From Pyrrhoderma lamaoense (Eukaryota > Basidiomycota > Agaricomycetes > Hymenochaetales > Hymenochaetaceae), in the NCBI GenBank assembly GCA_002794735.1, contig NBAZ01000028.1, positions 122,009 to 186,008 on the forward strand: 64,000 nucleotides of DNA, read 5' to 3'. The translations under genes were made by a program, and so were the position numbers. The first letter of the stretch is position 1. The number at the start of each line of letters is the position of its first letter. Below, piece after piece: positions 33,458 to 44,700 of this stretch. The notes beneath the pieces are model-generated. The model searched no databases. It had not been told where the DNA came from and saw only the letters and a program-made list of their open reading frames with translations.

Positions 33458-36400
33458 CTAGGTGAGAGCAGTATTTGAGGGAAAACAAGCAGTCCACTGA
33501 TCACCTCGATAGACTGAAGAGTCCAAACTGATTGAAAGGTGTGTATTCAGAGTGCGCGGACCATATACGAGTGAGCGACGGAGGTCTGGAGGAATCCACA
33601 TAAGTAATTTGTCGTTGCTTCCAGTGAGCCATCCGTCATCTTCCAGACACCATTTTTCTCCTTTTGACTCGCTACTTACAGACCAGATATGGATTGTTCC
33701 AACATCAGAGTTCGAAGCAAATTTGATATATTTATTATTAAACGTAGGGAAGGCAGCAGCGATAGAGATATCAACTGATGCAACACAGGCTTGGAAGAAG
33801 AGATCGCCAGTCGACACGTTCCATAAGCAGACAGTTCGGGATCCGCTGGAGATTATCCACCTTCCATCAGGAGTAAAGCACAGTGAGCTAACATCGTCAG
33901 CATGTCCTGTTATTGGATCATACGCTGCTTGGCCAGTTTCAGTGTTCCAGACTCGTATTGTATTGTCGCCAGATCCAGAGACAATATATAATCCATCAAG
34001 GGAGTAAGCGACAGAGTTGACATAGTCAGAATGACCTTCAAAAGTGGAGAGTAGGTTGCCATTGGAGGCATTCCAAATACGGACGGTATTATCGCCTGAT
34101 CCGGAAACAATCTTCTTTCCATCGGGAGAGTAACAAACCGAGGAGACATGATTCCCAGTGATTAGTTCGGTTTTCAAAGAGCCATTTTTGACATCCCAGA
34201 CTCGAATTGATAAGTCGTGAGAGCCTGAAGCAAGACGAGAGCCATCAGGAGTGAAAGCGAGTGAGCGAACCCAGCTGGTGTGACCGTCACAGGTGATTAT
34301 TTCATCGTCGATCATATTCCATATTCGTATTGATCCGTCTACTGCTCCCGAAGCGAAGTGGATTTCATTGGATGAAAATGCAACTGACCAAACCAAATTA
34401 GAGCGGAAAGGCCCTTTGATTAATCCTCCGCTCTCTGTATTCCATACACACACCGTGTTATCAAACGAGCCGGAGACAAGAAACTTTCCAGTTTGGGGTG
34501 AGATTGCAATCGTTCTGATTGGGCCTCTTTGTCCCTCAAACTCTGAAGCTATTTTTGTCACTCCTCCTTCAACGTCCCAGACCCGGATCGACAATGACGC
34601 AGAGGCGAAGTGCTTACAATCGGGTGCAAATGAGACAGACGAAACAGAGCTTGTATGACCTTCGAATCTTTTTGGGGAGCATCGCTGTCTTCTGCATCCC
34701 ACAGTCTTACTATCCCATCATCAGATCCCGACAAAATGTGTTTGCCGTCACCAGAATATGCAACCGAGCCTACCGAATTCATGTCGACTTCAGAGAATGT
34801 ACACAGTACATTGCCAGTCGACACCCTCCATACACGAATTGTGCCATCCACTGACCCTGATGCAATTCGATTGCCATCTGGAGAAAATGATAGGGAGGTG
34901 GCTGAGTATGGGTGGCCTTTGAATGGGTCGGAGATCATCTTTCTGTTTTGTACGTCCCAGACAATGATAGTACAATCCCGAGATCCTGATGCAAAATAGC
35001 GTCCATTGGGTGAGAACAAAACACTATACACTGCTCTTGAGTGCCCTCTCAACGGCTCCCCGATTAGTGCACCACTCTCAGCATCCCACAGTCGAATAGT
35101 CTCATCGTCGGAACTCGATGCTATGAACTTCCCGTCACCAGAAAACGCGACAGAAGTGACTTTATCTGAATGGCCAGTAAGTGGACCATAAGCTCTCTCA
35201 CCAGTGACCGCATTCCACACTTCCACTGTGCTGTCTTCTGACCCTGACGCAATATATTTTCCATCTGCAGAGTACGCAACACTCGTAACGCTCTTCGAAT
35301 GTCCTTGAAGCGGGCCGAGTAGTCGTCTACCACTCACCACATCACATACCTCGATGACACCCGTATGTGATCCCGATGCAATTCGCTCACCATCAGGGGA
35401 GTATGATATAGAATAGACCCAACTACCAGCATTTATTTGCCTGGTACATGCCATTCTGGGCTTGTTACCGACATACTCGACTCGTGTCAGTGATTGTGCA
35501 TGCTTAGCGTAGTGCTCAGCTACGATGGATCCCTCTCTCATTAACGGGAGGAATGACATGTACAAATGGGGGCTACTTTGGGAGATTGGTTCGATGAATC
35601 TGAAGAACTGAGCACGGGCATCTTGGAAAAATGCAGATAGTCGTGAGTGATTGTCCTGCATGAATGTTAGTTAGAACTATGATTCAGTCAAGCCTCGAAT
35701 CACTTACTCCTACCCAGATGAAGGCTCTCTCGAGAGATTGCAGAAGGAAATCATATACCGAGCCAGTGAGACTGAGGGCCTCGACCCAAAACAGTAACCG
35801 GTTGAATGCGAAAACCTCGAGCTGTTTGACTAGTTCTTCCGAGTAAGGGACCTCTCGCAGATGAGAAGCCCAATGGCGACAGGCATATAGTAACGATGCA
35901 GAGATATTCTTTTTTACGCGTTCCTCAATTCCAGGTACGTCCTTATTCAACTTGTAAGATGTCTCCAGAGCACAGATGTTGAACCGAAGCTCTTTCATCA
36001 AATCGAAGCATCGCTGCGAGATGCGTGCCTTCTCCCTTTTCTCGTCAATGAACCACGCTTTTCCACGAGCTCCTTCCGAAATCAAGTAGTCGTATAGTGA
36101 AGTATGGTACAAACGAACAGGTTGGCTAGGCTCGAATGCGACTATAGAATGCAGTGAGTTGAGAATACCCTGTACCTTCCCGTAACGAACCCCTAGTAAT
36201 ATGCTTAACTCTCTGACCGATAGTGGCTCCTTGCCGAACATGATCAGCGAGAAAGCCCCTGAGAAGCACGCTATCGTAGCCTCATTCCAGCTTGGAACAC
36301 GGTCGAGTGCGTCTTCATACAGCTTTTCAAGAGAAAGTGATTTCGTGCACACTAGATGCTCAAGTTCACCTTCCATGTCCTGCCCATTCTCAATCAGCCT

Positions 36401-38523
36401 CATAGCCGTTGATGCCCATATGAAAAGACCGCCTGCTGCATCGCTTAGCATCTTCATATCACCCTCTCGTGGCCAATCTTCGTCTACTTCGGATACACGC
36501 TTTGCTTTCAACTCTAGAAGCCTGGTTTTAATATAGTTGAACACATCTTTTTTGGCATCTTCTGTATCGTGATCTAGCAGTTTATAGCGTGTTCCTAGCT
36601 GTTTTAGCTCCTCAAGTGATGCAATGTCCCTCTCTGGTCGACTAGTGATTAGAAAGCGATAGTTAGGTGGCAATTTTCTCAGGTTCTTCTTTATCAGTCT
36701 GATATATGGCTCTCGAGACTCCCCACTCCCGCATTCGTCCAATGCATCGAGTACGATAAGAACGTTAGACTGCATTCCTTCCTTGTTCATTACTGCATGG
36801 AGCGGTTCATGAAGCAAGACATCAAAGCTCTGTCCGGCGTAGCAGTCTCCAGCTCATTTTCGTCAAGCTGTGTTTTGATCGCCTGAGCAAGTATCTGGTT
36901 CTGTTTTGCTAGGCCGTATGCGATGGTGCGGAAGATGAAAGAAGGGTCGCTTTTTCCTCTCAGGAAGTACTGTCGCGATCCTAACTGTCTTAGGAACTCA
37001 TACTTTTCTGCAACCGTTGTGGCAACCGTACTTTTACCGGTTCCCGCATTACCGAGAAGGAAGAATACATTAGGTCCGTTCACGTCTCCTATCCACTCAT
37101 AAATCTCTTTCAGTAGCTCGATACGCGTTCCTTCTAAGCATCCTTGACGATCACGTCCACTCTCATGCTTTGGCAGGAGCTTCTTTTCCAACTCTGCAGC
37201 AAGTAATCAATGAACATCTGATTATTAGAAACCCAGGTTCTAAGCTTACCTATTCTAAGTGCTCTTATTTGTGCCTCAATGATACCCTGTCTTTCGAACG
37301 CCGACATCAGGTCTGTCTTCAATTTCGCTAGTGTTCCTCCAAGTCGTCTATTGCGGCTTTCTTGTTCTGCAAAACTGCACGGACTTAAAATATCATTTGA
37401 GTCAACACGCGAGCAAGGTCACACTTCTATATATCTCACCTATAAAACTCTTTCGTGTATAGTCTTGGAGAAGAGTACTACATTGAGTGATGAATTCGAA
37501 GAGTTCTACCCTGATTGAAAGCAAGGATTCGGATGGGTTTGCGAAAACAGAAGTCTCCTTGTTAATCAGAAACAAGCCCATCAAATTCTTTACAAGATCC
37601 TTGACCCGTTTGTCAGTTCTGGGTTGTTCAGAAATGATCTGCAAGAACTAAGTTTCTCATTCAATTCGACCCACTTAAGGACTTACTTTTATGAACACCG
37701 TCGTTATGCACCATACTAAACTTCAGGTATGGGCTTGCCTTCACATAATTCAACCAACGTTAGATTATATCCAGTAATCAACATCGAAATACTCACTTCT
37801 GCTATGCTGTCACCGAACTCGACAAAAGCAGTGATGGAATAACCACTTCCACCAATGATTGACACACCTTGCTTTCAGCTACGCACCTTGCCGTGTCGAA
37901 TATTGTTGTAACTTTCTCAGCTAAGCTGCTATCATTGAGAGGGTGAACTCCAAGGAGGGTATGAGCCAGATTCATGAGAGTTATCTCAGCGTTCTTCATT
38001 CTATCCGATGGTCGGAGGCACAATGCGACAGAGGTTTTGAATCATCCTGCGATTGTAGTGTAATATGAACATCTATTTGGTTGACATATGAGCTTTTGTG
38101 CGGAGAGTTACAGTGTATTTATCACCTTCTCCATTCTCTCTCAGAAGCTCTTTAACAGTACACGTCGCATGCCCAATTTCTTTACTAAAAGTTTCTTCCT
38201 TCTTTAATTTGATAGTTAACGGGTCGCCGTGTCCGAACATGTTCTTGTTAGGAAAGGGAATTGTGAGTTTCTAAGGAATTTCAAAGTAATTGCTATTATA
38301 CGCACATCGGGAAAGTCTCATTCCATTGAGGAGGTAAAGTGTTAACTGAATTCGTTCTAAGGGTTTGGTCTCCGTATGAGATTTTAACATATAGATTTGG
38401 AACTTTTGATTTATTGGACACGGTCACGTCAGAGTGTGATACTACGGAAGGTAATCAGTTGACCAAGATCTATCGCCTCGTAGCTTACAGAAACGAACCT
38501 TGAAGGGTATAGTACGAATACAT
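33458..38523 (-). pseudogene. Copy E: C2-NACHT-WD40 NLR-like gene with at least seven frameshifts
   Basis: The start is MYSYYTLQ at 38521-38523, and the C2 is type 3 (KSKVPNLYVKISYGDQTLRT). The NACHT has GNAGTGKST and VLIVLDALDECG, and the 14-repeat WD40 exon ends YRGDQWTACFPSNTALT. Compared with copy F, single-base losses are seen near 38221 (exon 3), 38032 and 37844 (exon 4), 37337 (exon 7), 36828 (NACHT) and 34675 (WD40 repeat 6, DSDAPPKRF). One base is gained near 37719 in exon 5. Exons 2 and 6 are clean. No nonsense substitution was noticed. Decay or assembly error cannot be separated from sequence alone; as written, no full-length protein can be made. Confidence 0.85.
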
Positions 38524-38624
38524 GGTTTTAATTTTGGATCGATCTTGACTTTGAGTAGGGGAAGACAAAGTTAGGGTATGGAGAGGGTTGATGGCTAAGC
38601 CTTGAGGGAGAAGGATGAACAATA

Positions 38625-38715
38625 AACTAGCCTCAAGGCAGTTGATGGGATCAACGTTGATAATAAAAATAGAAAAGTGTGGGAGCACGGTGATCTGGAT
38701 CAAATAGAATCAGAT
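38625..38715 (-). promoter_or_regulatory. Conserved upstream module of copy E
   Basis: The module lies 100-190 bp upstream of the ATG and is nearly identical to the one before copy F (47035-47130). It contains agcctcaaggcagttgatgg, atcaacgttgataataaaaa, gagcacggtgatctggatca and aatagaatcagat. On the minus strand the core reads CTATTTTTATTATCAACG. Its near-identity to the F module extends into the flanks, so recent duplication and constraint are confounded here. Confidence 0.55.
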
Positions 38716-38744
38716 ACTCTGAGACTAGAACAGCCTGAGTGGTG

Positions 38745-39735
38745 ATCGTTACATCATCACTCTAACAATACGGATCTCGTTATATAACTCAGATGGGAAT
38801 CTTCCTCTCACACTAATTTTTTGCTTTCGTTCTCTGAACTGGCCTTTCCAGATATCTTCGGGTGACTCCACTTGAACTGCTATTAGATCCTCTCTCATCA
38901 ACGGGAGGAACGTCATGTATATATACGTACTCCTTTGTGAGATAGGTTCAATGAATAGAAGCAATCGATCGCAGCCATCTTGAAAGATGATTGTAGGTGC
39001 TTGTTCTCACTCAGCTGAATTTTTTCGAGTCTCTCTGCTTCCAAACTCATCCGGTCAAGGACGGTAAGAACATTGGCTTTTATCTTTTCAGTCTTTACAA
39101 GCAAGACCTCAATACCTTTTATGGTGTAGTAGAGTCAAGATCAATGTTGTCAGTTTTGTTCGTTGATGGTCTTTGTAACACCTGGTCTTGGGACGCTCAA
39201 ATTTAAGGATGCAATAGTTATGCATCGCGTTTTCTTCTAATCGGGGCTTGCCTGGAAATTTCCTTGTTAACATCAGATGGACGACGATGGTTGGCTTAAA
39301 GGCATTTACATCTACTATGCTATCTCCGAATTCAACGAAGGCAGGAATAGTATCGCTCAGATTTGCATGTCTTTCTCTCTGCTACACGCTGTAACATGTC
39401 GAATATTGCGTTGACGTTCTCCATAGAGTCACCATGGCTGGAAGGATAGATTTCCAAGAGAACGTGAGCAATATTGACAAGAGTCAGCTCAATGTTCTTC
39501 ATCTTCTTGTTTATACAATGGTTAAAGACATACAAATAATGATTGTGACCCAAACTTTAATTGTAGAAGAAAATGAAAACATTATTTTTACCTCCATTGT
39601 CATTTGTAACAGGAAATACTAGAATAGTCGTACACTTACCTCCCTGTGTACCTCTTCCGATGATTATTCTTTAGTTTCCTTCATAAGCTCGATTATGATC
39701 CTATTCCTTTTTCCCAGACAAATCTAAGCTTCTGT
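38745..39735 (-). pseudogene. Truncated NLR relic upstream of copy E
   Basis: Scraps of the family occur in the right order on the minus strand. Near 39.4-39.7 kb are decayed exon 3 and exon 4 (TLVNIAHVLLEIYPSSHGD, NVNAIFD). Then come traces of exon 5 near 39.2 kb, a Walker-B-like VLTVLDRMSLEAERLEK near 39.0 kb, and the WD40-exon linker (LLFIEPISQRSTYIYMTFLP) at about 38.9 kb. Nearly all the NACHT and all WD40 repeats are missing. A sister relic at 47240-48135 has the same pieces, so the pair was duplicated together with the neighbouring genes E and F. Confidence 0.7.
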
Positions 39736-39741
39736 TCACGA

Positions 39742-40481
39742 TGTTGGGCCAACTAAGTATAGCTGGCCATAGTGCAATTATACTGCACTTTGTAACTCTC
39801 CCGGAGAATCCATTAGTACTCCATTTCCTTACTCTCGGCCGCGTTTCCGGCTCTTCTCTATTTCTATTTAGCTTCACTTCCTACTCTTACTCGAGATAGG
39901 GTTCGTTTATATGGCCCCCTCATTTCTGATAGCTTAAACCTTCGTCCAGTGGCATATAGCTACCTGTACGTCATGCCTTCCTTATTATCTACCCTTTAAC
40001 TCGCGTTTTGACATATAAGCCTCCAGATTTAAGCCCGTAGTTAATCTATTCAAACCCAATCTATTCACCCCCCCCTCCCTCGAAATAGCACTCTACTAGT
40101 CTCCTGTACTCTTTATCTACTTCTCTGCTGCTTTATTAGGCTGCCCGGGCGCGCTTGTAACGCTCTGACCGTACTGCAAGTCGTCCGGGCGGGCTGAAAT
40201 ACATACACTTTTACCTCAAACTACAGCCTCGGTCGGGGCTCTGTTCTATACGTTTCTACTGCTTTTACTGGTTTGTGAGCTCTCAGCTCGCCTCAAGGTC
40301 TCTATCAGTCTCTGCGCTCCGGCCGAGTTCTTGTCACTCCCGCCGAAGTCAAGTTACTCGCTTTCCAGCCCTCAAATCTGAGCCTAAGCATCGTGTCTGG
40401 TATAGGCAGACTTTAAACCCCGAGTCCTCGCCACTAAACACGACTTAAAGGCCCAACCCTGACATAAAGTTTAGTTTTTCA
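39742..40481 (+). mobile_element. Diverged solo LTR (about 740 bp)
   Basis: Starts TGTTGGGCCAAC and ends TTTAGTTTTTCA. It is the same family and orientation as the LTR at 40944, with clearly more substitutions. It keeps ggctgcccgggcgcgcttgt and the gtccagtggcatatagc block. No matching flanking duplication is seen (ACGA on the left, TGAT on the right). It abuts a NACHT relic on its right. Confidence 0.72.
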
Positions 40482-40494
40482 TGATATAAGAGAA

Positions 40495-40870
40495 CTGGTT
40501 CGTTGGACCCGAACGTGACTAATGGACGTAAACAGTCGAGAATACTCTGTGTCGTCCTAGGGTCAACTCCCAATAAAGTATCAATAGACATGGTCGACAG
40601 CCTCTCCTTTCCGAACAGGATTATCGAAAATACTCCTTGGAAGTCGCTCTTCGCTGCACCATCCCAATTGAGAGAGTTTCCGAGTGCAGTCGAATAGAGA
40701 TCCTTAAGCGAAAGAGACATTTTATCTACTAATCGCTTTGGCTCGCCCACTTTATTCTGTTTCTGGCTTTCGATGAGTCTCACAGCCGTTGCCGCCCATA
40801 TAAATAGACCACCTGCTGCATCTCTTAGTAATTTCCATACTCTCGACCGATGGCCACTTAGGCCCGTATT
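40495..40870 (-). pseudogene. Isolated NACHT-exon fragment between two LTRs
   Basis: On the minus strand this reads DAAGGLFIWAATAVRLIES, QKQNKVGEPKRLV, SLSLKDLYSTALGNSLNWD, FSIILFGKERLSTMSIDTLLG and CLRPLVTFGSNEPVLLYH. That is about 125 residues from the middle of the family's large NACHT exon, open but with no Walker A or B. It belongs to the SIDT class seen in A, B and H. Both sides are LTRs in the same orientation. It is either the remains of a copy split by two insertions or a fragment carried inside an element. Confidence 0.8.
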
Positions 40871-40943
40871 ACAACGAGATTAAGATTGAAAAAACACTAC
40901 TAAGGAGTACTTGTGAATGTTAATATCATATTTACAAGATATT

Positions 40944-41696
40944 GTTGGACCAGCTAAGTGTTTGGCCGGTCGTAGTGCATTTATAATGCACTTTCTAACT
41001 CGCCCGAGAAGTCCATTGCTACTACTCGGCCGCGCGCCTCGTTCACTTCTCTTACTATTTAGCTTCACTTCCTACTCTTACTCGAGATAGGGTTCGTTTA
41101 TATGGCCCCCTCGTTTCTGATAGCTTAAACCCTTCGTCCAGTGGCATATAGCCACCTGGACACCATGCTTTCCTTATCATCTAACCTTTATCTCGCGTTT
41201 TGCTATATAAGCCTCCAGACTTGAGGCCGTAGTTAATCACTCAATTCCCAATCAATTCCTGGCTACTCCTCTCGGTCGCTATCTTTCTACACCCCCCCGA
41301 GTAGCTCTCTACTAGTCTCCTGTACTCTTTATCTACTTCTCTGCTGCTTTATTAGGCTGCCCGGGCGCGCTTGTAACGCTCTGACCGTACTGCAAGTCGT
41401 CCGGGCGGACTGAAATACATACACTTTTACCTCAAACTACAGCCTCGGTCGGGGCTCTGTTCTATACGTTTCTACTACTTTTACTGGTCTGTGAAGTCTC
41501 AGCTCGCCTCGAGGTCTCTATCAGTCACTACGGTCCGACCGAGATCTCGGCCGGACGGCCGAGGTCGAGTATCTCGCTCTTTAGCCCCCAAATCTTAGCC
41601 TGAGCATCGTGTCTGGTGTAGGCAGACTCTAAACCCCACGTCCTCGCCACTAAATACGACACCAAGGTCAAAATCTGACCAAAAGTTTAGTTTTCA
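40944..41696 (+). mobile_element. Solo LTR (753 bp), target-site duplication ATAT
   Basis: Starts TGTTGGACCAGC and ends TTTAGTTTTCA, flanked by ATAT at 40940-40943 and 41697-41700. A TATATAAG box at 41204-41211 and the downstream cctccagac would fit an LTR promoter in plus orientation. A short hairpin GTGCAT..ATGCAC lies at 40976-40992. Very similar to 25170-25920, so both are relatively young. It lies about 100 bp 3' of copy F and could affect that gene's transcription end. Confidence 0.8.
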
Positions 41697-41794
41697 ATAT
41701 CCTGATATAAAAACATTTAAAGTATGTAAACATGATCAACAACAATGAAGCGTGAATTTTGGCGTAGAAAATTTTGTGTGATTAAAGAAGTATT

Positions 41795-44700
41795 TTATGT
41801 GATATGTGCATTAAGAAGGGAGAAACAGGCAGTCCACTGGTCTCCTTGATCGATTGAGAGATGTAATATTGTTTGAAAGCCTGTATTTAGCGTGCGAATG
41901 CATGGCCCCAGCACTAAAGAATGACGAAGGTCTGGGGGAACCCATATCAATAATTTTCCGTCACCTTCAGTAAGCCAACCATCATCTTCTAGGCACCAGA
42001 TCTTTCTTTCCGACTCAGTATGTATAGACCAAACACAGATCGTTCCATCGTAGGAGCTTGAGGCAAATTTGATATATTCCTTACCAGTTGTAGGGAAGGT
42101 AGCGATAGAGTTGACGGGTGATGCCACACGAGATTGAAAGAAGAGGCCTCCATTTGACGCATCCCATACGCAAACAGTTTTGTCCCATGATCCAGAGATT
42201 ATCCACCTTCCGTCGGTGGAGAAGCACACTGAGTCGACTCCGTGAGCATCTGTTACTGGATTATACTCTACTTGTCTAGTTTCCATATTCCAGACCCGAA
42301 TTGTATTGTCAGAAGATCCAGAGACAACATATAGTCCATCGTTAGAGTAAGCGACAGAGTTGACCCAATCGGAATGACCATTAAAAGTGGATAGTATGTT
42401 GCCGTTGAGAGCATCCCAAATACGGACAGTTTTGTCGACTGATCCAGAGACAAGCTTCCTTCCGTCGGGAGAGTATCGAACAGAGTAGACACTGTCTGTG
42501 TGGCCAAGGAATGGTTCTGATCTCAACGAGCCACTTTCGGCAATCCATACTCGGACTGACTTGTCGTGAGAACCTGAAGCAAGATGTATGCCATCAGGAG
42601 AAAAAGCGACTGAGCGAACACTATCAGCGTGACCGTTGCATGTGACAGATGTATCGTCGATCATATTCCATATTCGTATCAATTTGTCATGAGCTCCTGA
42701 AGCGAAGTGATTTTCATTGGATGAAAATGCAACCGACATTACCCAAGAAGAATGTCCTTTTAAGGGACCCTTGATTAATTCTCCGCTCTCTGTATTATAC
42801 ACATACACTGTGTAATCGTAGGAGCCACAGACAAGAAACTTTCCAGTTTGGGGTGAAATCGCAATTGCTCGTATGTCATGTGAATTCCCCTTAAACTCTG
42901 AATCTACCACTCCCCCGTCAACGTCCCAGACTCTGATTGTGTTATCGAATGACCCTGAGGAGAAGTGCTTACTATCAGCTGAGAATGAGACAGACATAAC
43001 CAAACTTGTATGCCCTTTAAATCTTCTCGGAGGAGCATTGCTGTCTTCTGCATCCCACAGTCTTACCATGTTAACAATGGATCCCGACAAAATATGTTTG
43101 CCGTCGCCAGAATACGCTACCGAGCGTACCCAGCTCAAGTCGTCTTCAGAGAACGTATGCAAAACACTGCCAGTCGACACTTCCCATACACGAATAGTGC
43201 CGTCCTTTGACCCCGATGCAACTCGCTCGCTGTCTGGAGAAAACGATAAGGAATAGACTGGTTCTGAGTGACCTTTGAATGAGTCGGAGATCATCTCTCT
43301 GCTTTGTACGTCCCAAACAACGATAGTACCATCCGAAGAGCCTGACGCTAAGTAGCGCTCATTGGGAGAGAACACAACACACTCCACACAACCCGAATGC
43401 CCTCTCAACGGTTCTCCAACTAGAGCACCACTCTCGACATCCCACAATCGGATAGTTTGATCATCAGAACCTGATGCTATATACTTTCTGTCTCTTGAAA
43501 ACGCGACGGAATTGACTTCATCTGAATGGCCAACGAGTGGGCTTAGGATACTCTCGCCAGTGGCTGCGCTCCATACTCGGATGGTGCAATCATCAGACCC
43601 CGACGCAATATAATTCCCATCCACAGAGTACGCGACACTCATGACAATGCCCGAATGTCCCCGAAGTGGTCCGAGGACAGGTCTGCCACTTACTGCATCC
43701 CATACAGTAACACCCGCGTCTGATCCCGATGCAATATGCTCACCATCAGGGGAGTATGATATAGAATAGACCCAACTACCAGCATTTATCTGCCTAGTAC
43801 ATGCCATTTTGGGCTTGTTTCCAACATACTCGACCCGTGTCAGTGATCGTGCTCGCTTAGCGTAGTGCTCGGCGACGATGGAATCCTCCCTCGTCAAGGG
43901 GAGGAAGGACATGTACAAATGCGGGCTACTTTGGGAGATAGATCCGATGAATGTGAGGAGCTGATCGTGTGCATCTTGAAGGAATTCGGATATTCGTGAG
44001 AATCTGTCCTGCATGGATGTCAGTTTAGGCCACGATTAAAAGTAGAATTACTCACCCCTATCCAGGTAATGGCATTCTCGATAGATTGCAAAAGGAAAGC
44101 ATACAACGATCCTGTGAGGCTGAGGACCTCAACCCAATACAGTAACCGGTTGAATGCAAAAGATTCAAGCCGATTGCACAGACCTTCTGAATAAGGGGCC
44201 TCCCAGAGATGAGAAGCCCAATGGCAACAGGCATATAGTAGCGAGGTAGAGATACTCTCTCTAACGCGATCCTCGAGATTTTCCACGTCTTTGTTCAGCT
44301 TGTATGATGTTTTCAACCCACAGATATTGAATCGAAGCCCCTCCATCAACTCGAAACATCGTAGCGAAATGCGACTCTTCTCCTTTTTCTCATCAATGAA
44401 CCATGCTTTTCCACGTGCTCCTTCTGAAATCAGATAGTCGTATAGTGAAGTATGGTACAAACGGACTGGTTGACTAGGCTCAAACGCGACCAAGGAACGT
44501 AGCGAACTGAGAATTCCTTTTGTACTCCCATGGTCGAGTCCCAACAAGTCATTGATCTCTGTGTCTGATAGTTGCTCCTTGCTGAACATGATTAACGAGA
44601 ATACCTTTGAGAAGTTATTTTCCATATCTTCGTCCCAACTAAGTGAGCTTTCAAGTGCCGTCGCATACAAACCACCAAGTGATAGGGACTTGTTTTTGAC

